DNA of 64,000 nucleotides, from the NCBI RefSeq assembly GCF_014898055.3, contig NW_023601104.1, forward strand, positions 72,585,106 through 72,649,105. Reading direction: 5' to 3'. Position 1 is the first letter of the stretch. Every line of letters begins with the position of its first letter. Of this stretch, positions 49,895 to 61,132 are shown in pieces. The stretch comes from Talpa occidentalis. Its lineage: Eukaryota; Chordata; Mammalia; Eulipotyphla; Talpidae. The notes beneath the pieces were generated by a model. It saw nothing but the letters and a program-made list of their open reading frames with translations. It ran no database searches and was not told the origin of the DNA. The position numbers and the translations under genes are program-made.

Positions 49895-51290
49895 TATGAC
49901 AATTACATTTTCTCTATGTCTTTACCTTTACCCTATTTTACACTTTTTAATTGTCAGTCTAATAGGTGAGAAGTGCTTTCTCTGTTTTAATTTGAACTTC
50001 TTCGTTACTAAAATTTTAAAATTGGTCACTTCTCAGGGATTATTAATCAATAAAATCATCTGTAAATTGCTAGTTCATGTATTTTGTATATTTTTCTATT
50101 AGATTGTCCTTTTCTTATAGATTTGAAGTTCTTTATATAATCTTTCTTCTATTCACTGTCCATCTGTGAATTACCTATAAAGTTTATTGCATTAGACTTA
50201 TTATTTAAGGCAGCCAGATTTATCTTTCTTTTTATAGTTTGAGCTTTTAAAATTATTTAAGGCATTCTCTTTCCTAAGGTCATGAAAAATATTAAATTTC
50301 TTCTAAAATTTTAAAGTTTTGAGTATCAGATTATTTCACATTTTCCAAGTAGAAAGCCAGCTGTCTCAGCATCACTAATTGAATAATTTACCCTTTTGTT
50401 AGTAATTTAGAGTGATATCACTGTCATACATATTGGGATCTGTTTATAGGTGATTTATTCTGTTCCATTAGCCTAGTTATCTGACCGTGGACCAGTACCA
50501 TATATAACATTATTATCTGATAGGGCAAATTCCTCCTGTTTATTATTTTGTAAAATTATTCCATCAGTTTGAGAATTGTGATTGTTCCTATCAATTTTAG
50601 GGTTGATACATGAAATTCAATCAAAAAATCCTTTTGTAATTTTTATTAGACTTTCTTGTACTTTATAGATCAATTTGGACAATGATTCTTTAGAAAATGT
50701 GTAATGTTTTTTCTCATACAATTTTGTTTGCTCTATCACTGGATTTATTTCTTAGTACTTTATGTCATTGCCCTTGTAAATGTGATACTTTTTAAAGATT
50801 ATGTTATAATTTGTGGTTATTGTTGTTTAGCAACATTAATCTAATTTGTATACCTTAATATTATATCTAGCAATTTCCCTGAATTCTCAATACAATTAGT
50901 TTGGAGATATCTTGGGTTTTCTACATTAATGATCATGTCATCGATGAATGACATTTGTACTTTCCTTTGTAAAATTTCTTACTACATTGGCTAAGACTTT
51001 CAGCATAGTGGTGAATAAAAGTAGTGATGGTATTCTTGGATAATTTTTAGTTACGGTGTATTTTTAATACATTGCTGTATAGATATATCATTTAGGATTT
51101 CAAAAATGTTTTAGTTGAATTGAACCTTTAATTTTCCCTCTTGACTTTCATATCAATCTTATATTTAACCTTGGAAATTAAATTCTAAAACTTCCTCACT
51201 TTTTAAACTCCCTAGAAAACTTTGATTCAGTTAACTGTTTATGAAGATTTGTAAAACTCATGTACAGTACCTTGATCTAGTTAGTGTGTT
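49895..51290 (-). repeat. L1, antisense (3' UTR into ORF2), old
   Basis: Antisense L1 text throughout: 'aataggtgagaagtgctttc', 'atagatttgaagttctttat', 'gtggaccagtaccatatata', 'tgttcctatcaattttaggg', 'gtgatggtattcttggataa'. It probably continues after the SINE at 51311-51665, to about 52035. Confidence 0.75.
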
Positions 51291-51310
51291 TTAAATTCAA
51301 TGGACTTTTG

Positions 51311-51665
51311 GGCCTCCCCGGTGGCGCAGCGGTAGAGCGCTGGGTTGCGAAGCTGCCCGCAGCCTCTGCGGCGCCGGTTCGATTCCCGGCTGCTCCCCGG
51401 CCACCGGAGGAGGGTCCCACATGGTGCGCAGACCTCTCCTGCCACCCGCTGCTCCCCTCAGCAGTGTACTTCGGTCCTTCTGCCTGTTCTGCTCCCCGCT
51501 CTGGCTCTGGTGAATTCTCTCACCCTCCCGCGCTTCTGACTGTACCCAGTGCATGTATAAACAAAACAAATGAACAAACAAATAAATAATAAATAAATAA
51601 AACATGCCTCTTTAAAAAAAAAAAAAATAAATAAAATAAAATATTTAAAAAAAAAAAAAAAAAAT
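51311..51665 (+). repeat. tRNA-derived SINE, copy K (young form, sense)
   Basis: Starts 'ggcctccccggtggcgcagc', with B box 'gccggttcgattcccggc', and runs to 'cagtgcatgtataaac', a TAAA-rich tail, an 'aacatgcctctttaaaa' extension and two long A-runs. A perfect 18-bp target duplication, aaattcaatggacttttg, is at 51293-51310 and 51666-51683. Confidence 0.95.
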
Positions 51666-51683
51666 AAATTCAATGGACTTTTG

Positions 51684-52035
51684 ACTGTTGATTCAGTTTC
51701 TAGTTCTTCTTAAATATATTTTAGTAATTTAATTTCTTCTAGAAACTTTTTCATTGTTTTTAAACAGCAATATTCATTGTTTTTGGGATACGTTTTAAAA
51801 TGATTTGTTTGTGTTTGTGATGAATTTTGAAATTATTTCTTTGTGTTTATAATTCATTTTTTTAATTCTTGTTACTGTTTATTTATGCCTAGGTTCTTTT
51901 TCTTAATTAAGACCTTTATTCTTTCAAAGATCCTTGGCAAAATTGTTGAAAGTTTTAAAGAAAAACAGCCTGCTTTAAATGAATTATTAAATATATTTCT
52001 GATGAAATATATATATTATTTAATTTAGGCTAAAA
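51684..52035 (-). repeat. L1-like antisense continuation
   Basis: Pyrimidine-rich text such as 'gattcagtttctagttcttc' and 'gcctaggttctttttcttaa' reads as antisense LINE sequence following the SINE. The subfamily is unclear. A (TTTA)n run lies just beyond, at about 52044-52072. Confidence 0.4.
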
Positions 52036-52373
52036 TCACTGTTTATTTTATTTATTTATTTATTTATTTTTAGTCTGACAGCAAAACAGGAATTCACTGG
52101 ATATCATATTTTTGGTTAGAGCCACTGAATTCCTTAAAGAGTGGAGACTACAAGAAAGGCATCTCATGTTTGAGTAAAGATTTTCATCAAATGTTTTATT
52201 CAGGAGAATTTTATAATTGTTAAAAATCTCATAAAAACCTGACATGTAGACATTTTCAAAGGCTTTTTAAATAGGAAATGAGGAGCATTTGCAAGCAACT
52301 CTATTTCATTTCATGGTGTCACTTAGAATCAGTGAACCAGACCAGCCACATAGTCTACCTGTCTTGCATTTCC

Positions 52374-52433
52374 TTAATATATGTTATGCACTGAATTGTG
52401 CTCCACTCCCTCCCCCCAATTCATATGTTGTTG
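52374..52433 (+). repeat. Displaced duplicate of the MaLR LTR start (copy of 49478-49537)
   Basis: A 60-bp segment, including about 8 bp upstream of the likely LTR edge, matches 49478-49537 with two differences. The rest of the LTR is absent; the next base enters antisense L1 text. Confidence 0.9.
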
Positions 52434-53578
52434 ACCAATGATGTTTAATGTCTTTTAAAGTGTCTATTTCCATTTTTATACCTTTTTTTGTGAAATGTCT
52501 ATTCAAATCTTTATTTATTTTTTTGGTTGTGTTTTTCTGAAGATTGGATTCTTTATAGTGCCTGGATACAAGTCCTCTGGCCGATAAAGGATTTGAAAAT
52601 ATTTTCTTGAAGTCCATGTCTTGTCTTTGCATTCTCTTAATAGTCTCTTTGTAAAGGAGGAGTTTAAATTTCAGCACAGTGCAGTTTTTTTTTTTTTTTA
52701 TGGGTTATGTTTTTTTGTTATAGCTAAGAAAACTTTGCCTCTCAGAGAATCACAAAGTTACATTTCCTTTCTTCTTCCAGAAGTTTTGTTGTTGTAAAAA
52801 TTATCCTTTCTCCAGCTAATTACCTTCTTGACCTTGTGAAAAGCAGTTTTCTATATATGTGCAGGCCTATCACTGGGCTCTTTATTCTCTTCCATTGATC
52901 TTTTTGTCTGTCTTTATGCTAGTACTTCATACCTTTCAGTTTTCTTTTGTCTTTTTCAGATTTGTTTTGGCTCTTTAAGTGTTTTTTTTTCTCCCAGTTC
53001 TATATGTATTTTAAGTACAGTTTGTTGATTTCTAAATGAGGGCTCTCAAGGTCTTGTATTTTGTTTATCAGACTTATATTTATTTTTTTCATGTTTTTGT
53101 TATTTTTTAGGTAATATGCTTTTAAATATCAAGTTTCTATTTTTTTTTTTGCTAGAATATAGTAATTTCATATATTTATCTTGTATTCTGCAATCTTTTA
53201 AAATTCCTTTTAAGATTTTCTATATGGATAATCATGTCATTTGTGAATAAGGATAGCTTATAGCTTTAATTTTTGCTTTCTATTCCAGATGTCATTTGTT
53301 TCTTTTTCTTGCCTTCTTATATCTAGGTAGGATCTTCAGTACAAAGTTGAATAGCAATAGCAAGAAAGAACATTCTTGTTTTGTTTCTGATTTGGGGAAA
53401 TATTCATTCTGTCACTGTTAACTATGGTGTTAGCAGATTTTTCATAAGTGCTTATTTTCACCTTGAAGAAGTTCCCTTAAATTTCTTAGTTTGCTGAGAT
53501 TTTTTTAAAATCAGGAATGATGTTGGATTATAATTATATCAAGGTTTTGTTTCTTAGTCTGTTGAGATGATGATAGGG
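52434..53578 (-). repeat. L1, antisense (3' UTR into ORF2)
   Basis: Antisense L1 text: 'aagattggattctttatagt', 'aagtcctctggccgataaag', 'tccattgatctttttgtctg', 'tagcaatagcaagaaagaac', 'atggtgttagcagatttttc'. It resumes after the SINE at 53579-53856. Confidence 0.75.
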
Positions 53579-53856
53579 TTTTTTTTTTTTTAAGATTTTA
53601 TTTATTTATGCATACAAGAGCTGGGGTACAGGCCAGAGACATGGAGGATGAGAGGATTCACCAGAGACAGAGTGGGGAACAGAACAGGCAGACTGACTGA
53701 AACACACTACTGAGGGGAGCAGAGGGCGAGACAGGAGAGGTCTTCTGCGCCTTGTGTGTTGCTCCCTGGCCGACCCGGGATCGAACTCATGCTGCAGAGG
53801 CTGCGGTTTGCTTTGTAGTGTGGTGCTTAACCCCTTGCGCCACCAGGGAGTCCCCG
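53579..53856 (-). repeat. tRNA-derived SINE, copy L (old form, antisense)
   Basis: Poly(T), 'aagattttatttatttatgc', 'acaagagctggggtacaggc', 'ctactgaggggagcagaggg' and the end 'gcgccaccagggagtcccc' identify it. It splits the antisense L1 ORF2 text. No unambiguous target duplication. Confidence 0.92.
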
Positions 53857-53869
53857 ATCATATGTGTTT

Positions 53870-54345
53870 TATAAAATTTTGTTAATAGTGAATTACATTA
53901 GCTTATTTTTTAATATTAAACTAACCTTGTATTTTTAGGGTAAACCCCATTTGGTTATGATTTACTATCCTTTTTTACAGATTGGTTAGGTTTGATTTGC
54001 TGAAAACTTTTAAAGAACTTTTATGTGTTTTCTTGGATATTAGTTTGTAATTTTCTTTTCTTGTATTATCTCTCTCTGATTATTTGAAATTGGGATAATA
54101 CCAACTTTATATAATGAGTTAGGAAGCATTCTCTTCTGTGTTCTAGGAGAGTTGATGAGAGTTAGTATTTCTTTCCTAAATGTTTGGTGTAATTCATGAG
54201 TGAAACCATCTGGGACTAGAGTTTTCTTTATTGGGAGATGAAATTTAATTTCTTTAATATATATGACAATGTAATTATTAAATGAAATGGGTAGCTTATG
54301 TTTTTTAAGCTATTTGTCCATTTTATTTATTTTTCTAAATGTATA
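53870..54345 (-). repeat. L1 ORF2, antisense, continuation
   Basis: 'tttagggtaaaccccatttg', 'tataatgagttaggaagcat', 'aaaccatctgggactagagt' are the antisense reverse-transcriptase region of L1 ORF2, in the order expected from the piece ending at 53578. Confidence 0.8.
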
Positions 54346-55100
54346 TGTTTTCTTATATAACATTTGTAAACCATCAGCATAGTCCCTTATGCTCTTCCTT
54401 CCCCAGTTTTGACCCCTCTCCTTCCCCCTTCCTTGCTGTATTCCTCAGATCTATGTTCAGCTTGTAAATTTTGTCTTTTTTCTTGACTTTTTGTTTGGCT
54501 TTTCTATATTGCACATATACATGAAACCATCCAATATTTATCTTTTTCCTTCTGACTTATTTCATTTAGCATAATTCCTTCTGGCTCCATCCATGTTGCT
54601 GCAAATGGCATGAATTTATCTTTTTTGATCGCTGAGTAGTATTCCATTATGTGTGTATAGCACACCTTTTTGATCCATTTGTCTGTTTTGGGGCATCTAG
54701 ATTGTTTCTATATCTTTTTTTTTTTTTTTTTTTTAAATTTATTAAGCTTTTTTTTTTAAGATTTGTTTATTTATACATGCACTGGGTACAGTCAGAAGCG
54801 CGGGAGGGTGAGAGAATTCACCAGAGCCAGAGCGGGGAGCAGAGCAGGCAGAAGGACCGAGTACACTGCTGAGGGGAGCAGCGGGCGGCAGGAGAGGTCT
54901 GCGCGCCATGTGGGACCCTCCTCCGGTGGCCGGGGAGCAGCCGGGGATCGAACCGGCGCTGCAGAGGCCGCGGGCAGCTTCGCAACCCAGCGCTCAACCG
55001 CTGTGCCACCGGGGAGGCCCTTAGATTGTTTCTATATCTTGACTAATGTAAATAGTGCTGCAGTCAACCTAGGAAGGCAGGTTTGTCATTGTGTCTAAAT
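54346..55100 (-). repeat. Younger L1 3' end, antisense, nested in older L1 and split by a SINE
   Basis: 54346-54716 and 55041-55100 together give a 3' end like those at 11855 and 26310: 'accatcagcatagtccctta', 'cataattccttctggctcca', 'tgctgcaaatggcatgaatt', 'aatagtgctgcagtcaacct'. The older L1 ORF2 text resumes on its right ('tctaaattttcaaattattg'), so this copy inserted into it. Confidence 0.8.
54717..55021 (-). repeat. tRNA-derived SINE, copy M (young form, antisense, 19-bp target duplication)
   Basis: Runs from two T-runs and 'aagatttgtttatttataca' to 'gtgccaccggggaggccc', with a well-kept B-box complement 'ggggatcgaaccgg'. The target duplication tagattgtttctatatctt at 54698-54716 and 55022-55040 is perfect and lies inside the younger L1. 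This gives three layers: old L1, younger L1, SINE. Confidence 0.95.
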
Positions 55101-55104
55101 TTTC

Positions 55105-55230
55105 AAATTATTGACAGATTATTCATACTTAGTATATCTTTAATATCTAGACTGTGTAGTAGTGTAATATCATACCTGATATTGGTAGTTTGTGTCTTTT
55201 TTATGTATTTACTCATTAATCTGATTAGGC
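55105..55230 (-). repeat. L1 ORF2, antisense, continuation
   Basis: 'tacctgatattggtagtttg' and 'ttaatctgattaggc' continue the L1 ORF2 text broken at 54345. The L1 resumes again at 55968 with 'ggctaaaggtttctcgattc', so 55231-55967 is a later insert. Confidence 0.7.
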
Positions 55231-55967
55231 CAGGGGTTAGTACTCTTTTCACTGTGGGTCAAATTCTACTAGAAATTACAGGTCCCAACCCAAAAATGTT
55301 CCTTTGCCTGCTGAGAAAAGGATTCATTAGAGAGCACTAGTTGTGGTTGAACTAGGCAAGGCTTTTATTAGAGAGACTCGTACATGGGGGAACCAGTGTG
55401 GGAAAGCAGAATACAGCCTGCCTTCTTGAAGGGAATTGGGAAGGGATCTTTAAAGGGTAAGTCCACTAGGCAGGGAGGAGGAAACAGTGTCTTAACTTGT
55501 TCTGTGTTGGAGTGCCCCCAGGCATGCACACATGGGTTAGATTTCAACTGTGTATGTAGGCTCTTAGCTTTCTGCCTTCAGGAAGTTGTAAGATAATCAT
55601 TAGTCAAGATCTAACACTTTTTATCTGTTGTGGTGCCTGATGGACAATGTGGTGGGCCAAATTGTTTGGACAGAACTAGCCAGTCCATGATTTGGTCCAC
55701 CTGTTCAGCAGGACTTGGGGCAACTCATCCTATTGGCTGACAATTTCTTTTATCCGGGCTATCTCACAGCTACCTGTTTTTGTTTTTTGTTTTCTTTTTA
55801 TGACTTTAGTGTAGGCCAAGAATTTCATATTTTTTAAATGGGTACTTTTTAAATTTAAATTACATATGTGCCTTGATTTTATCCACTCATCTTGATTTTG
55901 CCTGTTGGCATGCAGAACCTTAAATATTTGTTACTTGGCTTTTTAGGGAATAGATTCTCAACCCCTG
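55231..55967. mobile_element. Insert with hAT-like inverted ends, containing an LTR-like segment
   Basis: The insert begins caggggtt (55231-55238) and ends aacccctg (55960-55967), an 8-bp inverted repeat typical of mammalian hAT/MER elements. It interrupts L1 ORF2 text. Inside, about 55300-55770, is more GC-rich sequence whose minus strand holds an AATAAA (complement at 55364-55369) followed by 'agccttgcc', reminiscent of the R/U5 end of an antisense endogenous retroviral LTR. No coding region is present. The LTR reading and its borders are uncertain, and I could not find a clean 8-bp hAT target duplication. Confidence 0.45.
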
Positions 55968-57175
55968 GGCTAAAGGTTTCTCGATTCTATTTTTTCTAAG
56001 ACTCAGTTTTTAGTTTCATTGATTTTTCTGTTGGCTATCTTATTTGTATTTCATTGATTTCCTCTCTGATCTTTATTTCCTTCTACTTAATTTTAGTTTT
56101 ATTTGCTCTTCCTCTCTCCCGCACAGTTTCTTAAGATAGAAGCTATTAAATATAATCTATTTTTCATGGTTGGCATTGTAGTTTTCATCTGCAGAAGTAC
56201 GGTTTGGGACTTCATAACATCTTCGATGTCCTTGTCTCTTTAAATTTTGAACATATAAAATATGGCCATAATAGCAGGTTCTTGTTTGTCTATTCTGACA
56301 TCTGTGTCAGTTCTGAGTTGGGTTTGAGTGAAAGAGTTTCCCCCTTATGGATTATATTTTCTTGTTTCTTTGCTTGCCTGATAATTTGTTTTTTGCGGGG
56401 GTGGGATATAAAGGACTTGGGTGGGGGGATTCCAAGCATCAGGAACTTTTACCTTGTTGGTTACTAGATACATTGTATTATTAAAAATATTCTTAAAGAT
56501 TGTTTTGGGAAGCAGTTACTTGATAATAGATAGTTTGGTTCTTTGGGCCTTCTTTTTAAGAATTGTTAGGCAGGACCCAACTAATGTTTTGTGTAAGGCC
56601 AATTTACTATCCTCTTTGCATATTGGTTAGGTTTTATTTGCTGAAAACTTTTAAAGAACTTTTATGTGTTTTCTTGGATATTAGTTTGTAATTTTCTTGT
56701 ATTATCTCTCTCTGATTATTTGAAATTGATATAATACTAATTCAGTTGTAGTTTTGCTGAGGTCAAATCGTTCTGAGCTCTGAACCCCCACAAAATAAGA
56801 GGTTTTCTATTCTCATGGTAGTTTCAGGAACTGTTCCTAACCTTGTTTGACTATCTGGTATTGCTATCACTAATTCTTTTAAAGAGTTATTTTTGCAGTT
56901 ATTTTCCTTGGGTAGTTTCTTTATATGCATATGCTGATTCTTAGTGGTGCCTTGGATATCTCTGGAACTCTGTATTTAGCTGTTTTCTTTGTCATCCAAA
57001 CTCTTTCATGGTGTTTTTAAAAGACTTATTTTAGCTCCATTTTTTCACTTCAGGAAGTTTTTTCAAGTCTACCTGAATTCTCCATGCTAGACTGGAAACT
57101 CTCAAAGCAGTAAGCTAGTGCTATAGTAAGATTAATCATTTGTATTCCTTTTCCAGAGATGACTGCCTTTTCTTG
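55968..57175 (-). repeat. Antisense L1: ORF2 remnant then an old L1 3' UTR
   Basis: 55968-56160 continues ORF2 ('tttagtttcattgatttttc', 'gatctttatttccttctact'). From about 56200 on, 'ccccttatggattatatttt', 'tttgcttgcctgataatttg' and 'gggaagcagttacttgataa' resemble the antisense 3' UTR of an older L1 subfamily. A displaced L1 segment is embedded at 56603-56740. The 87- and 69-residue frames here are not genes. Confidence 0.6.
56603..56740 (-). repeat. Displaced duplicate of an L1 ORF2 segment (copy of about 53961-54105)
   Basis: Both copies share a perfect run of about 60 bp around 'aaaacttttaaagaactttt', then differ by a 5-bp indel (TTTCTTTTCTTG versus TTTCTTG), then match again through 'tctctctgattatttgaaat'. 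In the first copy the surrounding text is the proper L1 order; here it is not. Confidence 0.85.
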
Positions 57176-57179
57176 CTGA

Positions 57180-59280
57180 TTCTAATTTCCTTTCCAACTT
57201 TATTGAGCTACAATTGACATGTAGAATTGTTTAAATTTAAGGTGTACAATATGATGATTTGCTATACTATGATGAAATGATTGCCATAATCAGGTTAATT
57301 AATACAATTAGCTCACATAATTGCCTTTTTTTGTGGTGAGTGCATTTAAGATCTACTCTTTGCAGCTTCCAAGTATATAATATGATATTGTCAACTATAG
57401 TCAATATGCTGTACATTAGACTCACCAGAACTAATTCATCTCATAACTGGAAGTTTGCACCCTTTGACCAGTAGCTCCCCATTACTCCCATCCCTGCTTG
57501 GCTCTAGGCAATTACCTACCTACTTTCTGTGAGTTTGACATTTTTTAGATTGCACATATAAATCAGATTATATAGTAGTTATTTTTCTTTGTCTGACTTA
57601 TTTCACTTGGCATAATCCCCTTAGGATTTATCCATATTGTGGCAAACAGCAGGATTTCCTTCCTTTTTATGACTGAATAATATTCAACTATGTATATACA
57701 TAGGTGTACATACAGTTATATACCTACATACATAATATACATATGTATATATTTTATTCACTCATCTGTTGGCAAACAGGTTGTTTTCATGTCATCAGTT
57801 TTGTGAATAACAATGCAATGAAAACGAAGATGCCAGGTATCGTTTTGAGATTTAATTTCTGTCAGATACACAACCAAAAATGGAGTTGCTAAACCATATA
57901 GTGATTCTATTAAAAACTTTCGAGGAGTCTCAGGCTGTTTTCTAGAGCGGCTAAATCAATTTTCATCCCCACAATAGTGCACCAAAATTCGTTTTTCTCC
58001 ACATCCTTCCAAACATTTGTTGTTTCTTATTTATTTGATAATAGTCATTCTAACAGTTGTAAGATGATATCTTATTGTGGTTTTATTTGCATTTCCCTGA
58101 TGTTCAGTGATGTTGATCATTTTTGCATATAACTTATCAGCTATTTGTATGTCTTCTTTGAAAGATATTTTCTTTGGAAAAATGTCTGTTTAGATCTTTA
58201 CTTTCTTATTAGATATGTTATTTGCAGATATTTTTTCCCATTCCATAGATGGCCTTTTCATTTTGTGAATCATTTCTTTCTCTGTGTACAAGCTTTTTAG
58301 TTAGATTTTTGTCTTTCATTTTGTTGATATGGTGAATTACATTGATTTGCAAAGGTTGAGGTATCCTTGCCTCCTGGAATAAATCCCACTTGGTCATGAT
58401 GTATAGTTCTTTTAATGTACTCTTGAATTCAGTTTGCTATTATTTTGTTGAGGATTTTTGCATCTATGTTCACTAGGGATATGGTTCTGTAGTTTTCTTT
58501 TTTGTGATGTTCTTGTCTGCTTTTGGTATCAGAGTAATGTGATTCTCATAAAATGTATTTGAGAGCATTCCTATGAAAATTGGTAGCATTCCCTAGTAAA
58601 ATTATATGATGCTGGGCTCTTGTTTTCTGAGAGAATTTTGATTATTGTTTCAGTTTCTTGTTTGTAATTTGTCTTTTCAGATTTTTTGTTTCTTCCTTTT
58701 TAGTCTTGGAATGATATATGCTTCTAAGGATTTATACAATTATTTCAGATTTTCCAGTTTGTTGGCATAAAGACTATTCATGGTAGTCTCTTATGATCCT
58801 CTGTATTTCTGAGGTGTCTGTAGTAACTTATCCTGTTTTGTTTTTGATTCTATTTAGTAGTTTTCTCCCTTTTTTTCCCCCAGTGTATCTAGCTAAATGT
58901 TTGTCTATTTTGTTTATTATTTTGTTTATTTTTTTCAGGGAACCAGCTTTTGTTTTCATTGATCTTTGGAACTGTCATTCCACCCCTGCCCCTTCTATTT
59001 CATTTATTTCTGCTCTAATTTTTATTATTTTTTTCTTTCTACTGGGTTTTGGTTTCATTTGATCTTTTTTCTAGCTCCTTGCAGTATAGGGTAGGATTTT
59101 AGTTCTTTTATTTCTCGTATTGGGCCAGCGTTGCTATATACGTCCCTCTTAGTACAGCTTTTGCTATGCCCCATAGGTTCTGGTAAATTGTGTGTTCATT
59201 TTTATTTGTCTCCAAGTATTTTATACTTCTTTGATTTTTCCTCATTAGCTCAATAGTGTGGGAGTTTTCCTCTATTATTT
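57180..59280 (-). repeat. L1, antisense: 3' UTR through parts of ORF2
   Basis: 3' UTR marks: 'tattgagctacaattgacat', 'caactatagtcaatatgctg'. ORF2-end marks: 'gacttatttcacttggcata', 'gatgttgatcatttttgcat'. Reverse-transcriptase/endonuclease marks: 'gttgatatggtgaattacat', 'gaaccagcttttgttttcat', 'ttgctatgccccataggttc'. It is internally shortened and has no intact frame; the 89-residue frame at 58793-59062 and the 63-residue minus frame at 59108-59299 are fragments of this. Confidence 0.85.
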
Positions 59281-60600
59281 TCCTTGAGTTTGCTCTCATT
59301 TCCTCTTTCCCTCTTCTGGCATACCTATTCTTTTTATGTTGGCTTTCTTAATATCAGATATTTCTCAAATTGCCTATTCATTCTTTTTTACATCTCTTTT
59401 CTTCCACTTGGCTTCTTAGTGCATTACTATCTTCAAAGTCACTGATTCAATCCTCTACTTGATCTATTCTGACTCCCTAGCTTTTTCTAGAATTCTTGAT
59501 CTTAATTATTTTACTCATTACTTCTTGAACTTCTGTTATTTTCTTATTTGAAACTTCAAATTCTATCTTCTGTTCATTGATCTCATTTCTGAGTTCATTA
59601 ATTTGTTTTTCTGAACTTTTTTCTCTTTTATTAGCTTTTCTGAGTTCTCATATTTTTCTATGACCTCCTTTTTGAGTTCTCTTGTATTAGTTTTACGTGT
59701 CTTTCTGAGTTTTCTTCTATCTCTATGAGTTTCTATATTATAGTAGTTATGAACTCTTTGATAGGAAGATATAATCTTCCTTTTTTTTTTGGTATTTGAA
59801 TTCTAGAGAGTTGTTCTTGTCTTGTGATGTTATACTTTCTTGAGGTCCTATATATACATGTGTTAATTTTTTGTGTATGTGCCCATTTTGCCACTTGAGA
59901 TCTCCTTAATTTATTATTATTTTTATTATCTTTAGTGTTTGACCTCATTTATTTATTTATTTTGACCTTTAATAGAGTCTGCATGTACTCAGATCCGTTT
60001 TATAGTTGCTGAGCCTTCAGGGTGGAAAGAGACTTTGAGGGACCCAGGTGTTGGTATGGCTGAATTCAGGTGGGACTGGCTCATGTTTGTGGCACTCTAA
60101 TAATCCTCTACTCTGGCAGTTGCAATAAGAGACTGGATGGTGCCTGTGCTCTCAGAGCACCTCATAAAGTAAGTTCCAGCCCCAGGGAGTGGGAAAAGCA
60201 AGTGCAGATCAGAATATCTGCTCTGCTGTTATTTTTGCTGGGGAACCAGTTTATGTGGAACTTCCTTGTTCCTCCATAACGTTTTCCTTTTTTTCAAGGG
60301 ACTATGTCACCACACACCTCCTCTTTCCTTTTCCCAGGGTGTTTAGCTGGGCTGACCACATAGCTTCTGGTGTTCCCTACTTAGTCTACAACCCACAGGA
60401 TCCTCTCTCCATCCACCTTTTGTTCAATGTAACATCAATCTCCTCAGTGTCAACTCTGTTGATGTCTGTACTGGTCTCTGCTGTCCAAGGGATTATTAGT
60501 CCTATTCCCATCCAAGAGACTATCTGTCCAAACAGTATCCTTCCGGCTTGCTGCACCAGGTACCACCACCTATGGTGGGACCAGACCCTGCAGTTGCCTC
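59281..60600 (-). repeat. Likely 5' part of an antisense L1/HAL1-type element (ORF1 coiled-coil region and 5' UTR)
   Basis: 59300-59950 is a long pyrimidine-rich stretch full of 'ttctgagttc', 'cttcttgaacttctg' and 'tttttgagttctcttg'. Its complement encodes a Lys/Glu/Asn-rich helix-type sequence as in LINE ORF1 coiled coils. 60000-60600 is more GC-rich and could be the 5' UTR. The assignment is by position and composition; HAL1 and L1 cannot be told apart by eye. Confidence 0.45.
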
Positions 60601-60604
60601 TGTA

Positions 60605-61130
60605 ACGCAGGCATTCTGAGGTTATAGCTCTTCTGTAGAATAACTGAGTCTAAATATAATCATATCAATAAAGTTTATTGTTAGAAACTGCTAAGTATTT
60701 TTATATAAGGCATTTTCCTCATTTAAATAAACTTCTAGGGGGAAAATGCAACCATTTATTAGTCTTTACAATAGTTTTGCAAAAGTTTATATGTATATGT
60801 ATGTCCTTAATGCCATATCATCCAACATCATTTTGTTATACATTGTTATACAATGTTATACATTGGTTACATAGTTATACATAATTATACATGCTATGCA
60901 TAGTTATACAATGTTACACAGTTAAACATTTTGTTATACATAGTCCTTAATGCCATATATTCAACATCATTTTGTTATACATAGTTTTGTTATAACATTG
61001 ATGAGAAAAAAATAATCCTGTTCAACACGGAACAAATGAAATTATTCAACATTTTTTTATATATGTATTTTTAATTTATATTTCCTAGAGCCTAAACTGA
61101 TATTAAGTGAGGAATTATTGAATGTATTCA
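60605..61130. other. Intronic, with a GTTATACAT-rich duplicated block
   Basis: Between 60803 and 60990, 'gtccttaatgccatat' and 'caacatcattttgttataca' occur twice 140 bp apart (60803 and 60943), with many GTTATACAT-like words between. Otherwise unassigned. Confidence 0.6.
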
Positions 61131-61132
61131 TT

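Noticed and set aside
60189..60605. 138-residue frame with a hydrophobic start as a possible gene
   Set aside because: Lies in the GC-richer 5' part of an antisense LINE-like element; no conserved protein family recognised and no exon signals.
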